Assembly: GCA_014382695.1 (NCBI GenBank)
Contig: JACNJF010000084.1
Location: 1 to 64,000, forward strand
Origin: Gammaproteobacteria bacterium
Lineage (GTDB): Bacteria > Pseudomonadota > Gammaproteobacteria > GCA-001735895
Length of the DNA: 64,000 nucleotides
Reading direction: 5' to 3'
Shown: positions 16,736 to 24,627 of the stretch, one piece after another
How positions within the stretch are numbered: position 1 is the first letter of the stretch
Layout of the letters: each line of letters opens with the position of its first letter
The notes under the pieces: generated by a model
Told to the model about the DNA's origin: nothing
Database searches by the model: none
The model's input: only the letters and a program-made list of their open reading frames with translations
Translations under genes and position numbers: made by a program

Positions 16736-18331
16736 ATGACTCAATACAAACAAGACATCCAGACCGCCGCTAGCCTGTGCGCTCAAAACGGCGATAGCTG
16801 GAATGCGATCAATCCTGAATCTGTTGCCCGTATGCGTGCCCAGAACCGTTTCAAAACAGGTCTGGATATAGCTAAATATACCGCCGGAATCATGCGTGCC
16901 GATATGGCTGCCTATGATGCCGATTCATCTCAGTACACCCAGTCACTGGGCTGCTGGCATGGTTTTATCGGTCAGCAAAAAATGATCTCAATCAAGAAGC
17001 ATTTCGGTACTACCAAGAAGAGCTACCTCTACCTGTCCGGCTGGATGGTTGCAGCGCTGCGCTCAGAATTCGGTCCGTTACCGGATCAGTCGATGCACGA
17101 AAAAACCTCAGTTGCAGCCCTGATCGAAGAGCTTTACACCTTCCTGCGTCAGGCGGATGCACGCGTCCTGGGTGGACTGTTTCGTGAGCTCGACTCGGCC
17201 CGTGCTGCTGGCGATAACGTAAAAGAAAAAGATATCCAGAACCAGATCGATAACTTCGAAACCCACGTGGTGCCGATTGTTGCCGACATCGATGCCGGTT
17301 TCGGTAACGCCGAAGCAACCTACCTGATGGCGAAGCAGATGATCGAAGCCGGTGCCTGCTGTATCCAGATCGAAAACCAGGTATCTGATGAAAAGCAGTG
17401 CGGTCACCAGGATGGCAAGGTAACCGTTCCACATGAAGACTTCCTCGCCAAGGTACGTGCGATACGTTACGCCTTCCTTGAGCTGGGTGTCGACGATGGT
17501 GTTATCGTAGCGCGTACCGATTCCCTCGGTGCCGGCCTGACCAAGCAGATTGCCGTTTCCAACGAGCCGGGCGATCTGGGCGATCAGTACAACAGCTTCC
17601 TCGATGTGGAAGAAGTGACCCCTGAAACGATGATGAACGGTGATGTGATCATCAACCGTAACGGCAAGCTGGTACGTCCAAAGCGTCTGCCCAGCAACCT
17701 GTTCCAGTTCCGTTCGGGCACTGGCGAAGATCGCTGTGTACTGGATTGCATCACTTCGCTGCAAAACGGCGCAGACATGATCTGGATCGAAACTGAAAAG
17801 CCGCATATCGGTCAAATCGGTGGCATGGTCAATCGGGTACGTGAAGCGGTTCCGAATGCGAAGCTGGTTTACAACAATTCACCTTCCTTCAACTGGACAT
17901 TGAATTTCCGTCAACAGGTTTTCGATGCATGGAGTGAAGAAGGTAAGGATGTCTCTGCCTACGATCGTGCCAAGCTGATGAGCGTTGATTATGATGCGAC
18001 AGAACTGGCCGTTGTTGCGGATGAAAAAATCCGTACCTTCCAGGCTGATTCTTCGCGTGATGCCGGTATTTTCCATCACCTGATTACACTGCCGACTTAC
18101 CACACCGCTGCACTGTCTACCGACAATCTGGCCAAAGAATACTTCGGCGAGCAGGGCATGCTGGGCTATGTACTGGGTGTGCAGCGTAAGGAAATCCGTG
18201 AAGGGATTGCCTGCGTCAAGCATCAGAACATGTCAGGTTCTGATATGGGCGATGATCACAAGGAGTATTTCGCGGGTGAAGCCGCACTCAAAGCTGGCGG
18301 TGCCGACAACACCATGAATCAGTTTTCCTGA
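16736..18331 (+). CDS. aceA: isocitrate lyase (531-residue type)
   Basis: Splits isocitrate into succinate and glyoxylate, the first step of the glyoxylate shunt used on acetate or fatty acids. The 531-residue length and sequence match the large Pseudomonas-type lyase rather than the 430-residue E. coli form. The catalytic signature 'KQCGHQDGK' (about 220-228) and the metal/substrate region 'VPIVADIDAGFGNAEATY' are intact. Upstream lie the LysR operator and TATAAT; downstream is a strong terminator. Malate synthase is not in the window, but aceK is, at 32-34 kb. Confidence 0.95.
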   Translation: MTQYKQDIQTAASLCAQNGDSWNAINPESVARMRAQNRFKTGLDIAKYTAGIMRADMAAYDADSSQYTQSLGCWHGFIGQQKMISIKKHFGTTKKSYLYLSGWMVAALRSEFGPLPDQSMHEKTSVAALIEELYTFLRQADARVLGGLFRELDSARAAGDNVKEKDIQNQIDNFETHVVPIVADIDAGFGNAEATYLMAKQMIEAGACCIQIENQVSDEKQCGHQDGKVTVPHEDFLAKVRAIRYAFLELGVDDGVIVARTDSLGAGLTKQIAVSNEPGDLGDQYNSFLDVEEVTPETMMNGDVIINRNGKLVRPKRLPSNLFQFRSGTGEDRCVLDCITSLQNGADMIWIETEKPHIGQIGGMVNRVREAVPNAKLVYNNSPSFNWTLNFRQQVFDAWSEEGKDVSAYDRAKLMSVDYDATELAVVADEKIRTFQADSSRDAGIFHHLITLPTYHTAALSTDNLAKEYFGEQGMLGYVLGVQRKEIREGIACVKHQNMSGSDMGDDHKEYFAGEAALKAGGADNTMNQFS

Positions 18332-18413
18332 GCCTGATTTGAACAAGTTGTGTAACAAAGGAGGCTAAGTGGAAAAACGCTTAATATAAAGCTTTTCGAC
18401 AGTCTCCAGCAGA

Positions 18414-18446
18414 AAGCCCCTGTAAGCCGTTACAGGGGCTTTTTTT
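18414..18446 (+). terminator. rho-independent terminator of aceA
   Basis: AAGCCCCTGTAA-GCCG-TTACAGGGGCTT is a perfect 12-bp stem followed by a run of T. It lies 80 bases after aceA and its T-run touches the stop codon of the convergent gene. Confidence 0.92.
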
Positions 18447-19227
18447 ATGTATTATTTTCAAAGTACAGAAAGTCAATCAGGAATACGGCGCCAAGCAGGA
18501 TGTATTTTGAATTTTTATCAATATCCTTATTAAACTTCACGCCAAAGATGTCAGCGTCGGTATAGATCTCTTTCAGGAGCCCGCCCCATTGTTTGCTGAT
18601 CTTGCCAATCTCCCGCTCAGCCCTTTTCACAAAAAAAGTCCACGGTCGGATCAAAGGGCCGTGAATGCTCATGATCTGTTTGCCTCTGCCATCCAGTACG
18701 CTAAATTTTTTATTAATAATAGAGAACTCACGCACGATAGTGCCGACCTTTATCTCAGCGCCATCTGCAATGCTCATTTTATGAAAATAAAACCGGAAAG
18801 GACGTTTTAATTCCAGAATATGGTTGTTCTGCAGGTCCCATAGATTTATTTCAAACGGACGATATGCCGATAAAAAACTGCGTGTGAGCAAACTGATCGG
18901 ACCCAGCCAGATATAACTGCATTTGGGGCATTTATCGATGGTAGTTTTAGGTTTCAGTCTGCCATACGCTATTTTTTGCATGGATACATTACAGGTGGGG
19001 CAGTTGCGTAACTTTTCTCGCGAGTCAGCTTGAGCAGGCTGTTTGCTGGTAGACGCTTGCGCTGCCGTTACGGTTTCAATTCTGAGAAGAATTTCTTCGT
19101 CGATGAGTTTTCCATGACAGCTGGAGCAGTGCAAAAAATTAAAACCTTGATTGGCGGTAGAGACCAGTTGACCACTGCAGTCAGGACATTGCATAGAAGA
19201 ATTCCATGTATGTAAACAGCGCATCAT
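18445..19227 (-). CDS. zinc-ribbon protein fused to a scramblase/LURP-like domain
   Basis: A 260-residue protein; the start may be M1 or the later Met before 'QCPDCSGQL'. Residues ~13-40 hold a CPDC...CSSC ribbon of the TFIIB-like zinc-binding type, and residues ~74-105 a second one (CPTC...CPKC). From ~128 on, 'LELKRPFRFYFHKMSI', 'VREFSIINKKFSVLD' and 'IRPWTFFVK' follow the phospholipid scramblase / LURP-one-like beta-barrel pattern. A weak hydrophobic segment ends the protein, which fits the C-terminal helix of that fold. It has no signal peptide. The role is unknown. Confidence 0.7.
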   Translation of the reverse strand: MMRCLHTWNSSMQCPDCSGQLVSTANQGFNFLHCSSCHGKLIDEEILLRIETVTAAQASTSKQPAQADSREKLRNCPTCNVSMQKIAYGRLKPKTTIDKCPKCSYIWLGPISLLTRSFLSAYRPFEINLWDLQNNHILELKRPFRFYFHKMSIADGAEIKVGTIVREFSIINKKFSVLDGRGKQIMSIHGPLIRPWTFFVKRAEREIGKISKQWGGLLKEIYTDADIFGVKFNKDIDKNSKYILLGAVFLIDFLYFENNT

Positions 19228-19303
19228 GCATGGCTATTTAAAGAGGGTCAATGTTTCAGCTGTGGCAGAGACATGATGTAGAGATCGTACACTCCATGCC
19301 TCA

Positions 19304-19738
19304 TCAAACAGGATAAACAATAAATTCACTGCTGCTATTCATCAGTCGAATATTTTCAATGCCCTTGATGTGGCACGCGCACTGACGTAACTGATTTAAC
19401 ATGCGCATCACCAGCATTTTATCGGAGCGATTACCCTGCGAAGAGTACTCATAATCCACCGCGATGTGGATCACTATCAGCGACTCAACGGATATCCGAG
19501 AATAAACCAGTACTGCTGCCAGCGTATCATCATCTAGTACAAATAGAGTCTGTACATCATGGAGCTTTTCAACTTTGATACGCAATCGATCCTGATCGAT
19601 ATATAAACTGGGTTGACCAAATTTTTCTACCGAATCCATTATGGTGGCGAGAGCCGTTTGTTGACCCGGATTGAAGAACATCAGTCGTTCCAGTTCTGCG
19701 CCATATTCCGGCCTTAAGTTTGAGGTGTATCTTATCAC
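19304..19738 (-). CDS. unknown small protein, possibly GNAT-like
   Basis: A 144-residue soluble protein. The middle has two adjacent hydrophobic strands ('LAAVLVYSRI', 'SLIVIHIAVDYEYSSQG') followed by a helix ('MLVMRMLNQLRQCA'). This order resembles the core of GNAT acetyltransferases with the acetyl-CoA loop before the helix, but the usual (R/Q)xxGxG/A is not clear. I treat the family as unproven. It stands alone on the minus strand beside the repeat region. Confidence 0.5.
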   Translation of the reverse strand: MIRYTSNLRPEYGAELERLMFFNPGQQTALATIMDSVEKFGQPSLYIDQDRLRIKVEKLHDVQTLFVLDDDTLAAVLVYSRISVESLIVIHIAVDYEYSSQGNRSDKMLVMRMLNQLRQCACHIKGIENIRLMNSSSEFIVYPV

Positions 19739-19835
19739 GAGGTTCCTGTCCTATGAATAATTTGCCGGTACTGAAACAGGCTATCCAGGCCAATTTTAGT
19801 GGTATGCAATGTCGTCACCTGTTCTGCCTACGTGT

Positions 19836-20157
19836 CACCGGTTTAATTCCGCTTTAGCATGTCCAGTTGCTGATGTTACTTGTATTGTTCAGGTACTTTA
19901 AAAGTGCTCCTGCTAGTAAGGCTAGCGCTATAACATTAAGGCGTCAATGCCGGGTATTATGGATTGCTGCAACGGGCGTGTTTTCGGCATTTTGTTAGCC
20001 GGAATCTATCTCTGGATGGGGTGGGAATTTTAAAGTTTAGAGTGTGAAACAATTACTCGGTCAGGGACGGAAGGAAAATTGCTGGTTACCCGTTTCTGCA
20101 CTCAGGCTAAAAGCTGACGCTGAACCCCGTCGTGGTTTCAGGGCTTTAATTAGTGGG
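19836..20157. repeat. 322-bp direct repeat, copy 1
   Basis: Identical by eye, base for base, to 20190-20511, with a period of 354 bases. No ORF with coding character lies inside. It contains a short stem GCTAG/CTAGC and an imperfect hairpin CTGAACC/GGTTTCAG. The copy ends in GGGCTTTAATTAGTGGG, which is itself tandemly doubled (20141-20157 and 20158-20174). Confidence 0.95.
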
Positions 20158-20189
20158 GGGCTTTAATTAGTGGGTGTCCGGGATTTTTC

Positions 20190-20511
20190 CACCGGTTTAA
20201 TTCCGCTTTAGCATGTCCAGTTGCTGATGTTACTTGTATTGTTCAGGTACTTTAAAAGTGCTCCTGCTAGTAAGGCTAGCGCTATAACATTAAGGCGTCA
20301 ATGCCGGGTATTATGGATTGCTGCAACGGGCGTGTTTTCGGCATTTTGTTAGCCGGAATCTATCTCTGGATGGGGTGGGAATTTTAAAGTTTAGAGTGTG
20401 AAACAATTACTCGGTCAGGGACGGAAGGAAAATTGCTGGTTACCCGTTTCTGCACTCAGGCTAAAAGCTGACGCTGAACCCCGTCGTGGTTTCAGGGCTT
20501 TAATTAGTGGG
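20190..20511. repeat. 322-bp direct repeat, copy 2
   Basis: Second copy of the 322-bp unit. The lack of any difference between copies points to a recent tandem duplication (or a collapsed/expanded assembly repeat). The copies are separated by 32 bases that contain GTGGGTGTCCGGGATTTT. Confidence 0.95.
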
Positions 20512-20568
20512 TGTCCGGGATTTTCGTGGGTGTCCGGGATTTTCGGGATTTTGCTCGGGATTTTGCTG
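20507..20568. repeat. nested short tandem repeats after copy 2
   Basis: GTGGGTGTCCGGGATTTT occurs at 20507-20524 and 20526-20543 (19-base period) and once more between the two large copies at 20170-20187. It is followed by GGGATTTTGCTC / GGGATTTTGCTG (20545-20556, 20557-20568). The overlapping ORFs of about 90-100 codons owe their length to this repetition and are not credited as genes. Confidence 0.9.
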
Positions 20569-20749
20569 AGTTGCGGTTGCGCTGTCTGGTACTGGAAGCA
20601 ATATCCCACCATAGTCGGTTGCACCAGGTATTCAGCCGCATGCCTGGTTTTGCATGACGATGCCATAAGTCGGGAACAGGCCCCTCTGTTCACCCGATAA
20701 TGAACCGTTCAAGGACTTAATATTCATATGTCTTAATACCTAAAACTGA

Positions 20750-20779
20750 TTAAGTGAACAATTATGCTGGTGCTATACT
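20750..20779 (+). promoter_or_regulatory. extended -10 promoter of leuC
   Basis: TGCTATACT (20771-20779) is an extended -10 element 57 bases upstream of the leuC ATG, with TTAAGT at -35 (18-base spacing). No leader-peptide attenuator rich in Leu or Ile codons was seen between it and the gene. Confidence 0.5.
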
Positions 20780-20836
20780 GCATGCCTGAAAATCGGTCTC
20801 GCCGATAGTGAAAAGCTAATTTAAGAGAGAATTCGC

Positions 20837-22234
20837 ATGAAAAAAACGATGTATGAGAAAATCTGGGCCGACCATATGGTGCATGAACCTGAAGGCGAAG
20901 CTCCGATGCTGTATATAGACCGGCATCTTCTGCACGAAGTGACCAGTCCGCAGGCATTTGAAGGGTTGCGCAATGCGAGCCGGCAGGTGCGCCGCACCGC
21001 TGCGAATCTGGCGACGCTGGATCATTGCGTCCCGACCACGAATCGCGATAAGCCGATTAAGGATCCGATCGCGCGCATCCAGGTTGAAACCATGATGAAG
21101 AATTGTGCCGATACCGGTCTGCGTCTGTACGATATGGAAAGCCCGAATAACGGCATCATCCATATCGTGGTGCCGGAACATGGCTTTGTGCATCCCGGTA
21201 TGACGGTGGTGTGCGGAGATAGCCATACCGCGACGCACGGGGCATTTGGTGCGCTGGCGTTTGGTATCGGTACCTCCGAGGTGGAGCATGTGTTGTCGAC
21301 CCAGACCCTGCGCCAGAAGAAGGCTAAAACCATGCGCATCAATGTCGATGGCGAATTGTCGGAATTCTGTACCGCCAAGGATATCGCGCTTTCCATCATC
21401 GGCCACATCGGTACCGCTGGTGGCACCGGTTATGTAATCGAGTATACCGGACCGGCGATTACCGGTTTATCGATGGAAGGTCGCATGACCCTGTGTAATC
21501 TGGCGATAGAAAGTGGTGCCCGAGCCGGGCTGGTTGCACCGGACGAAAAAACCTTCGAGTTTCTGCAGGGGCGTGAATTTGCACCTAAAGCTGATGCCTG
21601 GGACGCGGCGCTAAGCTACTGGAAAAGCATCGTCACCGATGCAGGCGCAGAGTTCGACAAGGTGATCGAACTGCACGCCGATGATATTGCTCCGCAGGTT
21701 TCCTGGGGTACATCGCCCGAGCAGGTTATTGGGGTGGACAGGCAGGTACCCGACCCGAAGGATTTTGCCGACGAAGAAAAACAGCATGCCTGTGCCAGTG
21801 CGTTAAATTATATGGGTCTGCAGGCGCATACCAATATTACCGACATCAAGGTGGATTATATTTTTATCGGTTCCTGCACCAATGGTCGTATCGAAGATTT
21901 ACGCGCGGCGGCTAAAGTCGCTAAAGGTACCAAGGTGGCTAGCGGCGTTACTGCGATCGTGGTGCCGGGTTCCTACTGGGTTAAGAAACAGGCTGAACAG
22001 GAAGGTCTGGATCAGGTGTTTCTGGACGCAGGCTGGCAATGGCGCGAGCCGGGTTGCTCGATGTGTCTGGCAATGAATGGTGATGAACTGAAACCCGGTG
22101 AACGCTGTGCCTCGACCTCCAACCGCAATTTTGAAGGGCGTCAGGGCAAAGGTGGGCGTACCCATCTTGTTTCGCCAGCGATGGCAGCAGCGGCAGCAGC
22201 GGCGGGTCGATTCGTCGATATTCGCAAGCTTTAG
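20837..22234 (+). CDS. leuC: isopropylmalate/citramalate isomerase, large subunit
   Basis: With LeuD, isomerises 2- to 3-isopropylmalate, and (R)-citramalate to 3-methylmalate. 465 residues, the usual LeuC length. The [4Fe-4S] cysteines are in place: '[12 protein letters not shown]' (about 346) and 'GCSMCLAMN' (about 404-410). The C-terminus '[19 protein letters not shown]' is typical. It is the first gene of leuC-leuD-cimA, 50 bases before leuD. Confidence 0.96.
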   Translation: MKKTMYEKIWADHMVHEPEGEAPMLYIDRHLLHEVTSPQAFEGLRNASRQVRRTAANLATLDHCVPTTNRDKPIKDPIARIQVETMMKNCADTGLRLYDMESPNNGIIHIVVPEHGFVHPGMTVVCGDSHTATHGAFGALAFGIGTSEVEHVLSTQTLRQKKAKTMRINVDGELSEFCTAKDIALSIIGHIGTAGGTGYVIEYTGPAITGLSMEGRMTLCNLAIESGARAGLVAPDEKTFEFLQGREFAPKADAWDAALSYWKSIVTDAGAEFDKVIELHADDIAPQVSWGTSPEQVIGVDRQVPDPKDFADEEKQHACASALNYMGLQAHTNITDIKVDYIFIGSCTNGRIEDLRAAAKVAKGTKVASGVTAIVVPGSYWVKKQAEQEGLDQVFLDAGWQWREPGCSMCLAMNGDELKPGERCASTSNRNFEGRQGKGGRTHLVSPAMAAAAAAAGRFVDIRKL

Positions 22235-22284
22235 TAAGCCACATTGACTGCGTAATCAAAATACAGAATTAACAGAGAGTAGCT

Positions 22285-22905
22285 ATGAAACCTTATACCA
22301 ATCACACCAGCATCGCCGCGTTAATGGACCGCAGTAACGTGGATACCGATCAGATTATTCCGAAACAGTTTCTGAAGAAAGTGGAGCGCTCAGGATTTGG
22401 CGTGCATCTGTTTGATGACTGGCGCTTTAACGCCGATGGCAGCGAGAATGCTGAGTTTGAATTGAATAATCCAGCCTTTAAAGGGGCCAGAATCCTCGTC
22501 ACGGGTGATAACTTCGGTTGTGGCTCTTCGCGCGAACACGCACCGTGGGCGATCGAAGACTTCGGGCTTAACACCATCATTTCGACCAGTTTTGCGGATA
22601 TTTTCTATAACAACTGCTTCAAGAATGGCATTTTACCGATCGTGGTTTCGCGCCAGGCACTGGATCAACTGATGCAGGAAATTCGCGCTAACGAGGGTGT
22701 CAGCTTTACCATCGATCTGCCCGCGCAGACGATTACTACTGGCGCCGGCAATAGTGTTGAGTTCGACATTGATGCCTTTCGTAAGCAGAACCTGCTGCTC
22801 GGTCTGGATGATATCGGCCTGACCCTTAAAAACGTGGATAAGATCGATGCCTTCGAAGCCCGCCAGCAACAGTCACATCCCTGGTTATGGACTGAGTCTG
22901 CGTAA
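22285..22905 (+). CDS. leuD: isopropylmalate/citramalate isomerase, small subunit
   Basis: Small subunit completing the isomerase. 206 residues, with 'RSNVDTDQIIPKQFLK' and 'DNFGCGSSREHAPWA' (about 73-88), the conserved swivelling-domain motifs of bacterial LeuD. The stop is 45 bases before the citramalate synthase start, so the three genes form one operon. Confidence 0.96.
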   Translation: MKPYTNHTSIAALMDRSNVDTDQIIPKQFLKKVERSGFGVHLFDDWRFNADGSENAEFELNNPAFKGARILVTGDNFGCGSSREHAPWAIEDFGLNTIISTSFADIFYNNCFKNGILPIVVSRQALDQLMQEIRANEGVSFTIDLPAQTITTGAGNSVEFDIDAFRKQNLLLGLDDIGLTLKNVDKIDAFEARQQQSHPWLWTESA

Positions 22906-22950
22906 TGAATTCGGCGTGCATGAATCCTCTGGCTGGATGATGGTTTCGTG

Positions 22951-24510
22951 ATGACGACAGGCGTCCGCCATATTGAACTGATGGATACCACCCTGCGCGA
23001 TGGCGAGCAGACTCAGGGTGTTTCCTTCACCCCGGAAGAAAAGGTCAACATCGCCAAGGCGCTATTGCAGAAGCTGGGCGTTGACCGAATCGAGGTAGCC
23101 TCGGCCAAGGTCTCGGACGGTGAAAAGCAGGCGGTTTCGAACCTCAACGTCTGGGCTGCCGAACAGGGTTATCTGGAACGCATTGAAGTGCTGGGCTTTG
23201 TGGACAATTGCCGCAGTGTAGACTGGATTGTAGAAACCGGTGGGCGCACCATGAATCTGCTGACCAAGGGCAGCGAAAATCATTGTCGCAATCAGCTCAA
23301 GCAGGAACTGGCGGAGCATGCTGCGAATATCTGTGAAACCATCGCTTACGCCGCTGGCAAAGGTCTCAGCGTGAATATGTATCTGGAAGACTGGTCGAAC
23401 GGTTACCGGGATAATCCCGCCTATGTATATGGCCTGATGGATGCGGTCAAAGACTGTGGGGTGCAGCGTTTTTTACTGCCCGATACGCTGGGGGTCATGT
23501 CACCCGCCGAAGTGACGGTGGCGATTGGCGATATGGTGTCGCGTTATCCCGCACAGAAATTTGATTTCCATGCACACAATGATTACGGGCTGGCGACGGC
23601 GAATGCGCTGGCTGCAGTAGGCGCCGGTGCCAGCGCGGTACACTGTACCCTGAATGGTCTGGGTGAGCGTGCCGGTAATGCCTCACTGGCCGAGGTTGCG
23701 GTTGCGCTGAAAGATAAAATGGGCATGCAGCTGTCGATCAATGAGCAGCACATCATTACCTTAAGCAATATGGTTGAGCGCTTTTCCGGCAAGTCTATCA
23801 GCGACAACACACCGGTGGTGGGGCGTAATGTATTTACCCAGACGGCCGGCATCCATGCTGATGGTGATCACAAGGGCGGTCTGTACGAAAGCCAGCTGAG
23901 CCCGGAGCGGTTTGCGCGCAAACGCAGCTATGCGCTGGGTAAGATGAGTGGCAAGGCTTCGCTACTTAAAAATCTGGAAAAAATGAATCTAAGCCTGAGT
24001 CCGGAGAATCAGAAAAAGGTGCTCAGGCGCATCGTTAAACTGGGTGACTCGAAACAAACCATAACCCCCGAAGACCTGCCGTTTATCATCGCCGATGTGA
24101 TGGAAAGTAGTGATTATCATCATATCAAACTGGTCAACTGCTCGATCACCAGCGGGCTCAATCTGGATTCAACGGTGAGTATTGCGGTCGAGCTGGAAGG
24201 TAAATTGCAAAAATCGACCGGTTCCGGTAATGGTGGTTTCGATGCGTTCATTAATGCGATCGACAAGATATTTGCTTCGCATGCCTACTCTTTGCCCAAG
24301 CTGGAAGATTTTGAAGTGCGCATCCCGCGTGGTGGCAATACCAATGCATTGACCGAATGCGTGATTACCTGGCAAACCAAAGGCAAAACGATCCGCACGC
24401 GAGGGGTACATGCGAATCAGGTATTTGCCGCCATCCTCGCCACTACCCGTGTGATCAATCTGCAATTACATGAGCTGGCAGCAGCGGCGCAAAAACCGGC
24501 TCAGCTCTGA
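22951..24510 (+). CDS. cimA: (R)-citramalate synthase, Leptospira type
   Basis: Condenses pyruvate with acetyl-CoA to (R)-citramalate, opening a threonine-independent route to isoleucine. 519 residues from ATG 22951 (a GTG lies one codon earlier). The catalytic TIM barrel starts 'MDTTLRDGEQTQGVSF', metal ligands are in 'FDFHAHNDYGLA', and the C-terminal third is the LeuA/CimA allosteric dimer domain. It follows the Leptospira CimA pattern closely ('GRKRSYALGK', 'TPEDLPFIIADV'). The residues known there for pyruvate choice keep their context: 'VLGFVD', 'NLLTKGS' and 'YLEDWSNG'. This argues against isopropylmalate synthase. It is the third gene after leuCD. Confidence 0.82.
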   Translation: MTTGVRHIELMDTTLRDGEQTQGVSFTPEEKVNIAKALLQKLGVDRIEVASAKVSDGEKQAVSNLNVWAAEQGYLERIEVLGFVDNCRSVDWIVETGGRTMNLLTKGSENHCRNQLKQELAEHAANICETIAYAAGKGLSVNMYLEDWSNGYRDNPAYVYGLMDAVKDCGVQRFLLPDTLGVMSPAEVTVAIGDMVSRYPAQKFDFHAHNDYGLATANALAAVGAGASAVHCTLNGLGERAGNASLAEVAVALKDKMGMQLSINEQHIITLSNMVERFSGKSISDNTPVVGRNVFTQTAGIHADGDHKGGLYESQLSPERFARKRSYALGKMSGKASLLKNLEKMNLSLSPENQKKVLRRIVKLGDSKQTITPEDLPFIIADVMESSDYHHIKLVNCSITSGLNLDSTVSIAVELEGKLQKSTGSGNGGFDAFINAIDKIFASHAYSLPKLEDFEVRIPRGGNTNALTECVITWQTKGKTIRTRGVHANQVFAAILATTRVINLQLHELAAAAQKPAQL

Positions 24511-24627
24511 ACCGGGCATCGGGCTGTCAACGGTTATGCGCTGGCACCTTTAATTTATATAAAGTCAGGTCCAGCAAATTATTTTTAGTTTCGTACTGAG
24601 TTCGATGATCAGACTGAAATGAAGATG

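Noticed and set aside
17108-17815. 235-codon minus-strand ORF inside isocitrate lyase
   Set aside because: Antisense shadow of a highly conserved enzyme; no domain and no ribosome site.
20398-20700. 100-codon plus-strand ORF and 92-codon minus-strand ORF in the repeat region
   Set aside because: Their length comes from nested tandem repeats; neither has a ribosome site or a credible protein pattern.
22948-24510. Reading the third leu-operon gene as leuA (isopropylmalate synthase)
   Set aside because: The sequence follows Leptospira citramalate synthase and keeps its pyruvate-pocket context; leuA remains a weaker alternative.
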